From Saccharofermentans sp. (lineage in GTDB: Bacteria; Bacillota; Clostridia; Saccharofermentanales; Saccharofermentanaceae): a stretch of DNA of 61,029 bases. The stretch lies in assembly GCA_024685385.1 (NCBI GenBank), contig JAIKVV010000080.1:1-61029 (forward strand), in the 5' to 3' direction. Positions 7,669 to 16,906 of the stretch are shown here, in pieces. Each line of letters opens with the position of its first letter. Positions within the stretch are counted from its first letter, which is position 1. A program made the translations under genes and the position numbers. A model generated the notes under the pieces. The model was not told where the DNA came from. It saw only the letters and a program-made list of their open reading frames with translations, and searched no databases.

Positions 7669-9393
7669 ATGTCAAATTATAAGAACTTCAGGACGGCCGT
7701 GTATATCCCGGCCGGTCTTGCCATAGCCATGACGAAGGAAAAACTGGAGTCTGACTATGCTTTTATCAGTAAGTATCTTAAGATCGACAAGGTCTATCTT
7801 GAGACTTTCCGCGATGTCACCGTTCCGCCCGAACAATATCTCATGATCAAGAAATGGCTTGAGGATAAGGGCATCGAAGTGGCAGGCGGCATCACGACAG
7901 TCAACAGGGTAAATCTTCCCGATGACAGGGACCGTCTCTTCGGCACGATGTGTTATAGCGATGAATCCATGCGCACCCTCGTTAAGGAGATATCGGAATA
8001 TACGGCAGGCATGACGGATGAGATAATCCTCGATGATTTTTTCTTCACCAACTGCACCTGCCCTTCCTGCATCAAGGCCAAGGGAGACAAGACCTGGCCT
8101 GAGTTCAGGAAAGAACTGATGCTCGATGTATCCGAAAATCTAATCATCGGACCTGCGCGCAAAGTCAATCCCAATGTAAAGATAACGATCAAATATCCCA
8201 ACTGGCAGGAATCATTCTACAGGACGGGTTATGTTCCGGCTGAGCAAAGAGAGCTTTTCGACATGATATATACGGGGACTGAGACCAGGACCCCTTCATA
8301 TACAGATCAGCATCTTCCGGAATATTTAAGTTATGCCCTTGTGCGCTGGATCGAAAACATATGGCCCGGACATAACGGCGGCGGATGGATAGATTCATTC
8401 TCCTGCTGGTCGACAGACAGGTATCTTGAGCAGGCATATCTTACATTGATGGCGCGTCCCAAGGAGATCATGTTCTTCATGTGGGATCTTCTTGTCGACA
8501 ACAGGTTCACTTGTCCCCTGGGCTTTATCCTGGAGCAGGCTGACGAAGTCTTATCAGATGCGGGGAATCCCACAGGAGTCCCTGCATATATCCCGGCAGA
8601 TTCACACGGCGAAGATCATCTTGCGATGAGGCTCGGAATGTTGGGCATCCCGGTCGAGATGACGCCCGATTTCCCGGGAGACGGAGACCTTGTCCTTCTG
8701 ACGGAGGCTTCACTCTGTGATAATGACATCATGGCTAAGCTTAAGTCATTTGCAGAAAGAGGCGGAACGGCAGTAGTCACATCCGGTTTTGTAAAGAATT
8801 CAGATCCTGATCTTTGGGATGAATTTTCGGATGTAAGAGTTAGTTCCGGCAAGATCAAGGTCACGAGATACCAGATCACCGACAGCGAATCGGGCTTCAT
8901 AGAAAACGTAAAGCCTGCAGTCTTCCCTGAGATAAGACATGCGAATAATGCATCCTGGTCCATTCTTAACGGCGGGTCCGGTGATTACCATTGTCCGATA
9001 TTTATCAAGAGCCCGTACGGCAAGGGAAGGATATTCATCCTATCTGTCCCGGATGCTCCGGATGATCTTCTTAAGATACCGGGAGAAGCATTCGATCAGA
9101 TAAGGAAGGTCTTAAATGTGGAGGGACTCTACGTTACTGCATCAAATGTGTCGATCTTCCGCTTCGATGACGGTACGATGGTTCTCTATAAGTATGTAAA
9201 GGATGATAACCATCCCGTAAGGGTCACGGTCCATTCTTCAAAAGAAGCATCCTGCATCAGGGATAAGAAGAGCGGAAAGGAATACGGATTTACGAAGAAG
9301 GATATGGTCTTTGATCTTAAGCCTTTATCCGAATATCAGGCTGAAGTCATGTTGGAGCCGGGGATCCCCGGAGCATTTGAGCTGGTATACTAA
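7669..9393 (+). CDS. Glycoside hydrolase-like TIM-barrel protein, function unknown
   Basis: 574-aa cytoplasmic protein without signal peptide. Residues ~1-300 look like a (beta/alpha)8 barrel: VYLETFRD, an EIILDDFFFTNC segment with two acidic residues, CTCPSCIKAKG, and ITIKYPNWQ. Residues ~300-400 resemble a class I amidotransferase-like or beta-galactosidase trimerisation domain (GDLVLLTEASL, then FAERGGTAVVTSGF). The last ~100 residues form a beta domain. This layout resembles putative GH-like families of unknown activity. The acidic pair in the DD segment could be catalytic, but that is inference. The ribosome site is weak (GGGTGA). The gene sits alone between desulfoferrodoxin and the mechanosensitive channel. 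Confidence 0.7.
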   Translation: MSNYKNFRTAVYIPAGLAIAMTKEKLESDYAFISKYLKIDKVYLETFRDVTVPPEQYLMIKKWLEDKGIEVAGGITTVNRVNLPDDRDRLFGTMCYSDESMRTLVKEISEYTAGMTDEIILDDFFFTNCTCPSCIKAKGDKTWPEFRKELMLDVSENLIIGPARKVNPNVKITIKYPNWQESFYRTGYVPAEQRELFDMIYTGTETRTPSYTDQHLPEYLSYALVRWIENIWPGHNGGGWIDSFSCWSTDRYLEQAYLTLMARPKEIMFFMWDLLVDNRFTCPLGFILEQADEVLSDAGNPTGVPAYIPADSHGEDHLAMRLGMLGIPVEMTPDFPGDGDLVLLTEASLCDNDIMAKLKSFAERGGTAVVTSGFVKNSDPDLWDEFSDVRVSSGKIKVTRYQITDSESGFIENVKPAVFPEIRHANNASWSILNGGSGDYHCPIFIKSPYGKGRIFILSVPDAPDDLLKIPGEAFDQIRKVLNVEGLYVTASNVSIFRFDDGTMVLYKYVKDDNHPVRVTVHSSKEASCIRDKKSGKEYGFTKKDMVFDLKPLSEYQAEVMLEPGIPGAFELVY

Positions 9394-9423
9394 CAGATGT
9401 ATAATATCTTACCGGTGGTACAT

Positions 9424-10236
9424 ATGGATAAAGCAAAACTGATAGAAATGTTAAAAGATATCTTCAATGTGAGGATAGTGGCATCGATCATTATCGTGGT
9501 CGTTGTGTTTATCTTCTACAGGATAGTAATGGCAATTCTCGATAAGCAGGCCAAGAAGGCTTCAAACGGGATCCTTGCCAAAGGCAAGAACAGGACTTAT
9601 TTCGAACTTGCCCGCAATATCCTGAGCAGCCTTATCCTGATAGTTACGATCCTCGTTCTTCTTCAGATAAACGGAGTTAATGTCACGTCACTTCTTGCAG
9701 GCGTCGGCATCGCAGGCATCGTTGTAGGTCTTGCCATACAGGACTGGCTCAAGGATATAATCCGCGGAACCACGATCCTGTCTGACGACTACTATCAGGT
9801 AGGAGATATCATCATCTTCGAAGGCCGTGAGGGTGAAGTCATGTCTTTGGGTCTTAAGACGACAAAGATCAGAGACCTTGCCACGGGAAGCATCTTATCC
9901 GTTGCCAACAGAAAGATCGAACAGATCGAAGTCATGCCTGATTCCGTTTTCTACAGGGTACCCATCCCTTATGAAGTCAGCCTTTCCGATGCCGACAAGA
10001 TCGTCGCTGATGTGGTTGACCTGATAAAGAAGAGTTCTGTCGTTAAGGACTGCGAGGTCAAAGGGATCGCGGAACTTGCCGATTCAAAGATAGAATATGT
10101 CCTGATGGTAAGCTGCAGGGCCATAGATAAGATGCAGGCGAAGAAAGACTGCAACAGAGCAGTTCTGGAAGGATTTGAAGCAAACGGCATCTCCGTTCCT
10201 TATAACAAGCTCGAAGTAATGAAAAAAGATATATAA
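9424..10236 (+). CDS. MscS family mechanosensitive ion channel
   Basis: Small-conductance mechanosensitive channel, 270 aa from this start. Membrane helices lie near residues 15-37 and 62-82, with a pore helix at ~85-112 rich in Gly/Ala (LLAGVGIAGIVVGLAIQDWL). The MscS beta domain follows (VGDIIIFEGREGEV, then NRKIEQIEV) and an alpha/beta C-terminal domain. It opens on membrane tension to release solutes under hypo-osmotic shock. The start at 9424 has GGTGG five bases upstream; an in-frame ATG at 9397, 3 nt after the preceding stop, would add nine residues but has no visible ribosome site. Confidence 0.92.
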   Translation: MDKAKLIEMLKDIFNVRIVASIIIVVVVFIFYRIVMAILDKQAKKASNGILAKGKNRTYFELARNILSSLILIVTILVLLQINGVNVTSLLAGVGIAGIVVGLAIQDWLKDIIRGTTILSDDYYQVGDIIIFEGREGEVMSLGLKTTKIRDLATGSILSVANRKIEQIEVMPDSVFYRVPIPYEVSLSDADKIVADVVDLIKKSSVVKDCEVKGIAELADSKIEYVLMVSCRAIDKMQAKKDCNRAVLEGFEANGISVPYNKLEVMKKDI

Positions 10237-10270
10237 TATTGCGGATAAAAGATCAAAAGGGGTTAAGGAA

Positions 10271-10855
10271 ATGAGCAAAGAAGAAAAGACACCGGCAAAG
10301 AAGATATTAGGACTCATAGGGATTTATATTGCGATCTACGCTGTTTGCACGGCGTTGTTCATCGCACTCTTCCATACGCCCGTTCTCGCCAACATGAAAG
10401 TTCTCATGTACAGAGGCATCGGTCTTCTCATTCTCTCGGGCATTCTTGCCGCAGTTGTAATGGGGATAATAAGAAAATTCTGGAAGTTCATAACCGTCCG
10501 TGACATCATCATGGTCTTCGTGATCTTTTGCTGCGTCAACATGGTGCTCTTCACCCTGATCCCCGTAACGGTCGAAAGATCCGTATCCGTATTCATGCTT
10601 AGCTACATGGACGAGAACTCGGATCAGTCATTCACCAAGGAGGATATAGGAGAGATCTTTACTTCCAAATACGTTAACGACTTCGGCGCTTTCGACAAGA
10701 GGTTCGACGAGCAGCTCGTAACGGGTACTCTCATCGACAACGGCGACGGCACATATACGATCTCAGATGAAGGAAGGTTCATCGTCACGATGTTCAGGGG
10801 CGTATCCAAGATGTTCAATACGGACCAGCGCCTGGTATATCCCAACGAGAACTGA
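10271..10855 (+). CDS. Hypothetical multi-span membrane protein
   Basis: 194-aa protein with a charged N-terminus (MSKEEKTPAKKI), then three hydrophobic helices at ~13-36, ~49-68 and ~78-105, and a soluble C-terminal ~85 residues containing SFTKEDIGEIFTSKYV and a DNGDGTYTISDEGRF stretch. The C-terminal part could be a small winged-helix or beta domain, but I do not recognise it. The start has an AAGGGGTTAAGGAA context. It lies between the MscS gene and the first alpha/beta hydrolase, 13 nt before the latter, so it probably shares their transcript. Confidence 0.75.
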   Translation: MSKEEKTPAKKILGLIGIYIAIYAVCTALFIALFHTPVLANMKVLMYRGIGLLILSGILAAVVMGIIRKFWKFITVRDIIMVFVIFCCVNMVLFTLIPVTVERSVSVFMLSYMDENSDQSFTKEDIGEIFTSKYVNDFGAFDKRFDEQLVTGTLIDNGDGTYTISDEGRFIVTMFRGVSKMFNTDQRLVYPNEN

Positions 10856-10868
10856 TAAGAGTTTTGCG

Positions 10869-11804
10869 ATGCCTCCAGTACTGATCGTTAATCTGATACT
10901 TATCGGAGTATTCCTGGTGTATATAATCGGACCCGCGGCAGTGGGTTTCTATACGACTTTTTCGAGGTTCAGATGTGAGTCTTTCGATACGAAGGACATA
11001 ACGGGAACCGTTTTCGAAAAGTATAAGGCTCTTTATGTGGAACTCATCCCCAAGATCAAAGCGATGCCTCATGAAAGAGTTATCGTAAAGAGCGAAGAGG
11101 GATTCGATCTGGTGGCTGATTTTTTCGATAACGGAAGCGAAGATACCGTGATCTTTGTTCACGGGTTTTCGTCGAATAAATATTCCAATTTCGCAAAGCA
11201 GCTGGATGACTTAAAGGACCGTGTTAACTTCCTTCTTGTCGAGCAGCGAGCGCATAATGACAGCGGCGGCAAGTGGGTAACATTCGGGATCAAGGAGCAA
11301 TATGATCTTGTAAGATGGTGCGACTGGGCTGCAAAGAAAAAGAGCGGAAACATCTATATCTACGGAGTATCGATGGGAGCTGCGACTGCAGGTTTTGCAT
11401 CGGACAAATTGGATCCTGAACGCGTTAAGGGCATCATCATGGAATCGGGATTTAAATCACCCGTCACGATGCTCTACGATTCATCCGTCGGCAAGTATAC
11501 AGTCGTTAAGATCCTTACTCCTTTCATGGCATTGTTCGCAAGGATCTTTATCGGGATCGACATGAGGCAGAGGGTGTCCGATGGACTGTCCAAAACAAAG
11601 ATCCCGGTACTCTTTATTCACGGAACCAAAGATGTTAAGGTACCTATTGCACATTCGTGCTATAATAGTAAGGTTTGCGCTTCCGACAATCGCAGATTGT
11701 TCATCGAAGGCGGCCAACATGCCGTAACATATATCTATGGCGGCGATAAGACTGCAAACGCAGTCAGATCATTTATCGATAACGGCTTCGATGATGGAGC
11801 TTAA
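10869..11804 (+). CDS. Alpha/beta hydrolase with N-terminal membrane anchor
   Basis: 311-aa hydrolase. The first ~25 residues are a membrane helix (VLIVNLILIGVFLVYIIGPA), so the domain is tethered. The fold shows the oxyanion loop VIFVHGFSSN, the nucleophile elbow GVSMGAA with S168, an acid in the GTKDVKVP turn and the histidine in GGQHA. The family includes esterases, lysophospholipases and peptidases; the substrate is not visible. An upstream in-frame ATG at 10767 falls inside the preceding gene, so the ATG just after that gene's stop is preferred. It precedes the DegV-DAK2 pair and is paralogous to the hydrolase that follows that pair. Confidence 0.88.
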   Translation: MPPVLIVNLILIGVFLVYIIGPAAVGFYTTFSRFRCESFDTKDITGTVFEKYKALYVELIPKIKAMPHERVIVKSEEGFDLVADFFDNGSEDTVIFVHGFSSNKYSNFAKQLDDLKDRVNFLLVEQRAHNDSGGKWVTFGIKEQYDLVRWCDWAAKKKSGNIYIYGVSMGAATAGFASDKLDPERVKGIIMESGFKSPVTMLYDSSVGKYTVVKILTPFMALFARIFIGIDMRQRVSDGLSKTKIPVLFIHGTKDVKVPIAHSCYNSKVCASDNRRLFIEGGQHAVTYIYGGDKTANAVRSFIDNGFDDGA

Positions 11805-11822
11805 TAAAGGGAGGAATTGAAA

Positions 11823-12755
11823 ATGAACAAATTCGCGATCATGGTTGACGCCACATCTGACGTCCCCAAGAGTTTCTGTGAGAAGTACGACATCATCGTA
11901 ATTCCCACTCACATCAAGCTGCCTGCAGGCAATGAGATCATGTGGCAGTCTGACTGGGACCAGTATCCCAGAGATCAGTTCTATGCTGATTTAAGAAAAG
12001 ATCCCAACGGCTTTGCAACAGCTCCGCCGTCGGTTGCCGAGTTCACCGATCAGTTTGAGAAGATCGCAGCAGAGGGCAGAGACATCCTCTTCATCACGAT
12101 CTCCGAAGGCATGAGCGGAACATATAATTTCTCCAAGGCAGCCGCTGATGCAGTCATGAAGAAATATCCCGACATCAAGATCCACTGCGTTGACTCCAGA
12201 AGATATTCCACGAGCTACGGTCTCATGGCTGTCCATGCTGCCATGAAGCGCGAGGAAGGCAAGTCCATGCAGGAAGTCGCAGACTATATAGAAGAGAATA
12301 AGAACCGTTACCACCAGGCAGGCTGGATGGACGATCTTTCCATCCTTGCCAAGAAGGGCCGTATCACGAATGCCAAGGCTTTCTTCGGTCAGCTCGCAGG
12401 CATCAAGCCCATCGGCGAGGTAGACGAGTCCGGTAAGACATCGATCCTCGGCAAGGCCCGTGGCGCCAAGGCAGGTTACAAGGTTCTCCTTAAGTACATG
12501 GAAGAGACCATCGAGAATCCCGAAGAGCAGATCATCTTCATCGCTCACACGATGAGACAGGCTCAGGCTGAAGAATATAAGAAGATGATCGAAGAGAAGT
12601 TCCATCCCAAGGAAGTTTATATCAACGATATCTTCCCTCCCTGCGGCGTAAACATCGGAACGGGTCTCATGGGAGCTTTCTATCTCGGCAAGCCCATTTC
12701 CGAGGGTCTTGTTGAAGAGAAAGCGATCATCGAAGGTGCTCTTGCCGAAGGATAA
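11823..12755 (+). CDS. DegV family fatty acid-binding protein (FakB-like)
   Basis: 310-aa DegV protein. The first domain has the MVDATSDVPKSF start, PTHIKLPAG, and TAPPSVAEF; then ISEGMSGTYNFSKAA, whose Ser-Gly-Thr loop holds the fatty acid carboxylate in FakB proteins; then VDSRRYSTSYGLMAVHAA. The second domain carries GRITNAKAFFGQLAGIKPI. FakB proteins bind a fatty acid and present it to the FakA kinase. The next gene encodes a FakA-like DAK2 protein, which supports this role, although DegV proteins differ in ligand. The ATG is preceded by AAAGGGAGG at 8 nt; a TTG two codons earlier is less likely. Confidence 0.92.
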   Translation: MNKFAIMVDATSDVPKSFCEKYDIIVIPTHIKLPAGNEIMWQSDWDQYPRDQFYADLRKDPNGFATAPPSVAEFTDQFEKIAAEGRDILFITISEGMSGTYNFSKAAADAVMKKYPDIKIHCVDSRRYSTSYGLMAVHAAMKREEGKSMQEVADYIEENKNRYHQAGWMDDLSILAKKGRITNAKAFFGQLAGIKPIGEVDESGKTSILGKARGAKAGYKVLLKYMEETIENPEEQIIFIAHTMRQAQAEEYKKMIEEKFHPKEVYINDIFPPCGVNIGTGLMGAFYLGKPISEGLVEEKAIIEGALAEG

Positions 12756-12785
12756 TGGGGATAGTTCGAGAAGGGATACGATAAG

Positions 12786-14492
12786 ATGAAGACGATGAGG
12801 GTTGATGGCAACGTTCTTCGGGCCATGTTCGAAAACGGCCTTGAGAACATACGCTGCCATGAAGAAGAAGTAAACATGCTGAATGTCTTCCCGGTGCCTG
12901 ACGGCGACACGGGAACGAACATGAGGCTCACGCTCGAAGGCGGTCTCAAATCCACCAAGCCGGCCGCGGAAGCCAATCTGTTTTTGCAGTCCCTTTCCAA
13001 GGGAATGCTCTACAGCGCCCGCGGCAATTCCGGCGTCATCCTCTCCCAGTTCTTCAACGGACTCTATCTCGAGCTTTCAAGATGTCCCACCGTCAGCGCC
13101 GCGGAACTCCGCAATGCCTGCATCAGAGGTTACAGGAGCGCTTATAAGGCTGTCGTAAAACCGACCGAAGGAACGATCCTTACGGTCACCCGTCTCGGCA
13201 TCGAGAACATCAGGGCGCAGATCGGAAGAAGAACGCCCGTCGAGGACATGCTCTCCATGTATCTTGCCGAGATGAAAAAGACATTGACGATCACTCCCGA
13301 ACTTCTTGACGTATTGAAAGAAGAGGGCGTTGTCGACAGCGGCGCGATCGGTTACATCTATATCGTCGAAGGCATGCTCAAATACCTTTACGGCGAGAAG
13401 ATCGAAAGTTCAAAAAAGATCAAGCCCGCATCCCTTCCCGAAGGAATGAGCGATGCTCCGGGCCCCATGATCGATCTTGACCACTTCAACGAGAATTCCG
13501 TTTTCGTTGACGGTTACTGTATGGAGTTCATCCTTCAGATGATGAAGGGTAAGGATTACCTTAAGAACTTCAGGCTCAACAAGTTCATCAATGACATGTC
13601 CGACTTCGGTAATTCCATCGTCGCGATCCAGGATGACATGAGGGTCAAGGTCCATATCCATACAAAGAAACCCGCTAAGGTCATCGAGACTGCCCAGGCA
13701 TACGGTGAGTTCATCACTTTCAAGCTCGAGAACATGCAGGTCATGCATAACCACCGCAACACCTTAAAGCTCAAGGAAGAAAACCGCAAGCCCATGGCTG
13801 TCGTCGCAGTCGTAAACGGCGAAGGCGTAAAGAGCACTTTCAGGACCTTAGGCTGTGATGCGGTCATCGATGCAGGCCCCTCCATGAACGTTCCCGCCAG
13901 GGATTTCGTTGACGAATATGCAGGGCTTAACGCAGAGACCATAGTTGTCCTTCCCGACAACAAGAATACGATCCTTGCAGCTCTCCAGGCTGAGAAGCTC
14001 TACGCGGAAGAGATCGGCGAAGACAAGATGCCCAAGATCGTGGTGCTGGAAGCAGCGAACATCGCTGAAGGCTATTTTGCCAAGGCCATGGAAAACCCGA
14101 ACGAGACTGACGTCGAAAAGCGCATAGCCCAGATGAAGTCAGGAATCGAGGGAGTCTCCTGCCTTGCGATGACTCGCGCCACAAAGGCATTTTCCAACGA
14201 GCATGTAAATCTTTCCGAAGGCGACGGCTTCGTTACCTTGGACGATGAAGTCATATTGGGATGCCCTGCTTCTGATTTCGAGAACGAATGGGCCAACACT
14301 CTCATAAGAGGCATAGTCGAGATCCCCGACATAGCAGACAAAGAGATCTGCGTTATCTTCAGGGGTGAAGGAACGACGGATGACGACGAATATATCCTGA
14401 CGGATAAGATCGCCGAGCAGTTCCCTCTCATGGATGTTGCCGTATTCAACGGCGGCCAGTCACTCTACAGCTGGATAATAGGAATAGCGTGA
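12786..14492 (+). CDS. DAK2 domain fatty acid kinase, FakA-like
   Basis: 568-aa kinase-type protein with the three-part FakA layout. The N-terminal DhaL (DAK2) domain, ~1-200, has the nucleotide and Mg site in NVFPVPDGDTGTNM and LSKGMLYSARGNSGVILSQ. The middle domain begins around FVDGYCMEFIL, and the C-terminal DegV-like domain ends FNGGQSLYSWIIGIA. Length matches the usual ~550-570 aa. FakA phosphorylates a fatty acid bound to FakB, giving acyl phosphate for phospholipid synthesis by PlsX/PlsY. The gene lies 30 nt after the DegV gene and 1 nt before the second hydrolase, forming one transcription unit. Exact substrate is inferred from the family. Confidence 0.92.
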   Translation: MKTMRVDGNVLRAMFENGLENIRCHEEEVNMLNVFPVPDGDTGTNMRLTLEGGLKSTKPAAEANLFLQSLSKGMLYSARGNSGVILSQFFNGLYLELSRCPTVSAAELRNACIRGYRSAYKAVVKPTEGTILTVTRLGIENIRAQIGRRTPVEDMLSMYLAEMKKTLTITPELLDVLKEEGVVDSGAIGYIYIVEGMLKYLYGEKIESSKKIKPASLPEGMSDAPGPMIDLDHFNENSVFVDGYCMEFILQMMKGKDYLKNFRLNKFINDMSDFGNSIVAIQDDMRVKVHIHTKKPAKVIETAQAYGEFITFKLENMQVMHNHRNTLKLKEENRKPMAVVAVVNGEGVKSTFRTLGCDAVIDAGPSMNVPARDFVDEYAGLNAETIVVLPDNKNTILAALQAEKLYAEEIGEDKMPKIVVLEAANIAEGYFAKAMENPNETDVEKRIAQMKSGIEGVSCLAMTRATKAFSNEHVNLSEGDGFVTLDDEVILGCPASDFENEWANTLIRGIVEIPDIADKEICVIFRGEGTTDDDEYILTDKIAEQFPLMDVAVFNGGQSLYSWIIGIA

Positions 14493-14493
14493 T

Positions 14494-15441
14494 ATGGGCT
14501 GGGAAACGATCGTACTTATAATCATTATCGTTATAGCTGTTCTCGTGCTGCCCATGCCGCCTCTTGCAGCATGGATCGTATGGCGACTTCTGCTCGTAAG
14601 GACCAAGCCCGAGAAGTGGGGACGCAAGAGTTCATTCCCCGACGATCCCGAATATCAGAGGCTTTTCGATGAGGGCGCCGAATGGGGCAAGGCTCACGAA
14701 CAGTTTAAACAGGAAGTGTCCGTAACTTCCGACGGATTTAAGCTCGCGGGAGAATATTTCGATCTTGGTTTCGACCGAGCTGCGATAATAATCGCAGGCC
14801 GTACCGAAGGATGTAATTATTCCTATTTCTTCGCGCCTCCTTACGAGAGGTCCGGTTACAACATCCTCGTCATCGACAACAGATCGCACGGCCTTTCCGA
14901 AGGAAAATACAATGCCATAGGCTGCAAGGAATATAGAGACATCATCGAATGGTCAAAGATGCTCCACGACAAGTTCGGCAACAAGTCGGTCATCTGCCAC
15001 GGCATCTGCATCGGCGCTTCGACTGCGCTCAACGCACTGACCTCCGACGAGTGCCCCGATTACCTCGATGCCATGGTATCCGAGGGAATGTATACCAGAT
15101 TCTACGAGCCCTTCAAGCTCCACATGGTGGAACAGAAGCGCCCCATAGGACTGGGCCTTTGGATACTTACAAAACTCGAAAAGCATATCGCCGGCGGCGA
15201 CATGGTGAACGACGGACCGATCTTCCGCATCGACCGCATGAAGAAGCCCATCCTCATGATCCACAGCCGCAAGGATTCCTACGCTCTTCCCGAGAATGCG
15301 GTCAAGCTCTTTGATAAGTGCGGATCGGATCATAAGCACATTGCCTGGATGGAATCGGGCGAACATTCCAGGAGCCGCCTTGTTCACTGCGCCGAATACG
15401 ATGCTGCCATCGAGAGCTTCCTCAAGGAAGAGTTCGGCTGA
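14494..15441 (+). CDS. Alpha/beta hydrolase with cysteine nucleophile
   Basis: 315-aa hydrolase with an N-terminal membrane helix (residues ~5-30) and the same overall plan as the hydrolase upstream of DegV. Its nucleophile elbow reads CHGICIGAST, so the usual serine of GxSxG is Cys172, as in dienelactone hydrolases. The acid is likely in HSRKDSYALPEN and the histidine in ESGEHSRS. Whether it is an active thiol hydrolase or a changed-specificity paralogue is not clear. It starts 1 nt after the DAK2 gene, so it is almost surely cotranslated with it and ends the transcription unit before a strong terminator. Confidence 0.88.
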   Translation: MGWETIVLIIIIVIAVLVLPMPPLAAWIVWRLLLVRTKPEKWGRKSSFPDDPEYQRLFDEGAEWGKAHEQFKQEVSVTSDGFKLAGEYFDLGFDRAAIIIAGRTEGCNYSYFFAPPYERSGYNILVIDNRSHGLSEGKYNAIGCKEYRDIIEWSKMLHDKFGNKSVICHGICIGASTALNALTSDECPDYLDAMVSEGMYTRFYEPFKLHMVEQKRPIGLGLWILTKLEKHIAGGDMVNDGPIFRIDRMKKPILMIHSRKDSYALPENAVKLFDKCGSDHKHIAWMESGEHSRSRLVHCAEYDAAIESFLKEEFG

Positions 15442-15469
15442 TATCAAAAAAATATAAAGAAAAAGATCA

Positions 15470-15501
15470 GGGGCTGCCTCAAAAAGATTTGAGACAGCCC
15501 C
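15470..15501. terminator. Bidirectional terminator between converging operons
   Basis: Arms GGGGCTGCCTCAA (15470-15482) and TTGAGACAGCCCC (15489-15501) form a 13-bp stem with one mismatch. An A-rich left side and a T-rich right side allow it to stop both the plus-strand hydrolase operon and the minus-strand polyphosphate operon. Confidence 0.85.
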
Positions 15502-15515
15502 GATTGTTTTATTCA

Positions 15516-16883
15516 TTATAAGGATGACAGATCATCAGTTTGAGATTTGTTCTGGTTATTGCCGGCCTGATTTCCCTGGGAGAAGGGATCAAAGCCCGTA
15601 TCCTGCTCGTTCCTGTATTTTCCGCCAGGCATCCTCCCCTGACCCTGGTCTCCCTGGGCGAAGGGGTTAAAGTTACCGTCAGGGACCTGCCCCATTCTGT
15701 TTCCGCCGCCTCTGCCGCCGCCAAACTGATTGGTGAGGGAAGATATGCTCTGGCCATTTACTGTCACGGTGCCGCCGTTTAGTTCGCCCTTGCCGTCGTA
15801 GTCGAAAGGCGACTGGGCTTCTATTGCGACTGTACCTCTATTGATGATGATATTCCCGTTGGAATCTATGCCGTCAGTATCTCCTGCTCCCATTTTGATG
15901 TTGATGCTGCCACCGTTGATCACAACTTCCGGGGTCACGCCTTCGGTCTTTTGGGCTGCATTGATGCCGTCGTCTGATGCTGCGATATTGATGTTGCCCT
16001 CATCTATGGTTATCAGAGTCCCTTCAAGGCCTTCTGCACATGTCAGGTTATATGTGCCTCCCGAGATCTGCATGGCCCCGTCTGTGTGGATGGCGTCATC
16101 CTGCACATTTACTGTAAAGGATCCTTCTGTAATGGCTATGGAATCGTTGGTGTTGATCCCGTCTTCTTTGGCGCTTATATCGTATGTACCTCCGGTTATT
16201 ACCATATCGTCCTTGCATACGATCCCGTGACCTGCAGGGGATGAGATCTTAAGAGTGCCTGTACCGTTTATGGTAAGGTCGTCTTTGCTGTAGATCACTG
16301 CATCGATATCTTCTTCTCCCGAAGCCTTGAATTCTCCTCCGTTGGAAAGAACATTACTGCCTTCCAAAGTGATGTAGACTTCATCTGCCGACAGTATTGT
16401 TACCGCAGAAGATACGGTGCTTGTAAGTTCGGCATCCCTTAGGATCAGGCGAACATCTTCTTCATCGGATACATTGATGACTATCGATGCATCCCTGGAA
16501 GACCCTGTTACTATATATGTTCCTTCCTTATCGATGTTCACCGTGCCCGATGAATCTGACAGCTGTATCTTTTGGGCGCCGGATTCATCGTAGGATGTGT
16601 CCTTATCCTTATCTGAGACTTCCGGCATCTTCAGAGTTCCGTCGGAAGACGAAGACTTATCGGTCTTGTTCTTCTTGCTGTCTGATGCAGAAGACGTATC
16701 TTCAGTTCCACCGGTTTCTTCCGTTTTTTCTGTATCTTCTGTCTTGGTCTTCTTGTGCTTTGATCCTGATGAAGAGTCACCTTGATCTTTTAATACTGAG
16801 GTTAAGCTGCATCCTGCCATGAGCATGGCCGCAGCTATTGTAATTGATGCGATCCTGATAAGATCCTTATTCCGTTTTTTCAT
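15516..16883 (-). CDS. Carbohydrate-binding beta-helix lipoprotein (Cthe_2159-like)
   Basis: 455-aa predicted lipoprotein: MKKRNKDLIRIASI signal with lipobox LMAGC, then a low-complexity Lys/Glu/Thr/Ser linker to ~residue 90. From ~100 to 395 runs a beta-helix of short repeats (DLTINGTGTLKISSP, DMVITGGTYDISAKEDGINTND, MQISGGTYNLTCAEGLEG). This matches the carbohydrate-binding domain family described from Clostridium thermocellum Cthe_2159, which binds acidic polysaccharides and calcium. The C-terminus is Gly/Gln/Asn-rich. The chosen ATG has AGGAGC at 7 nt; an ATG at 16910 overlapping the upstream stop in ATGA would add nine residues. It is third in the operon with the polyphosphate polymerase and DUF4956 genes, a pairing known from other Firmicutes. 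Confidence 0.88.
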   Translation of the reverse strand: MKKRNKDLIRIASITIAAAMLMAGCSLTSVLKDQGDSSSGSKHKKTKTEDTEKTEETGGTEDTSSASDSKKNKTDKSSSSDGTLKMPEVSDKDKDTSYDESGAQKIQLSDSSGTVNIDKEGTYIVTGSSRDASIVINVSDEEDVRLILRDAELTSTVSSAVTILSADEVYITLEGSNVLSNGGEFKASGEEDIDAVIYSKDDLTINGTGTLKISSPAGHGIVCKDDMVITGGTYDISAKEDGINTNDSIAITEGSFTVNVQDDAIHTDGAMQISGGTYNLTCAEGLEGTLITIDEGNINIAASDDGINAAQKTEGVTPEVVINGGSINIKMGAGDTDGIDSNGNIIINRGTVAIEAQSPFDYDGKGELNGGTVTVNGQSISSLTNQFGGGRGGGNRMGQVPDGNFNPFAQGDQGQGRMPGGKYRNEQDTGFDPFSQGNQAGNNQNKSQTDDLSSL

Positions 16884-16906
16884 GTTAATGCTCCTTTCTT
16901 TCTCGT

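Noticed and set aside
11991..12860. Long minus-strand frame opposite the DegV gene
   Set aside because: Antisense to two well-supported genes; translated product has no family features.
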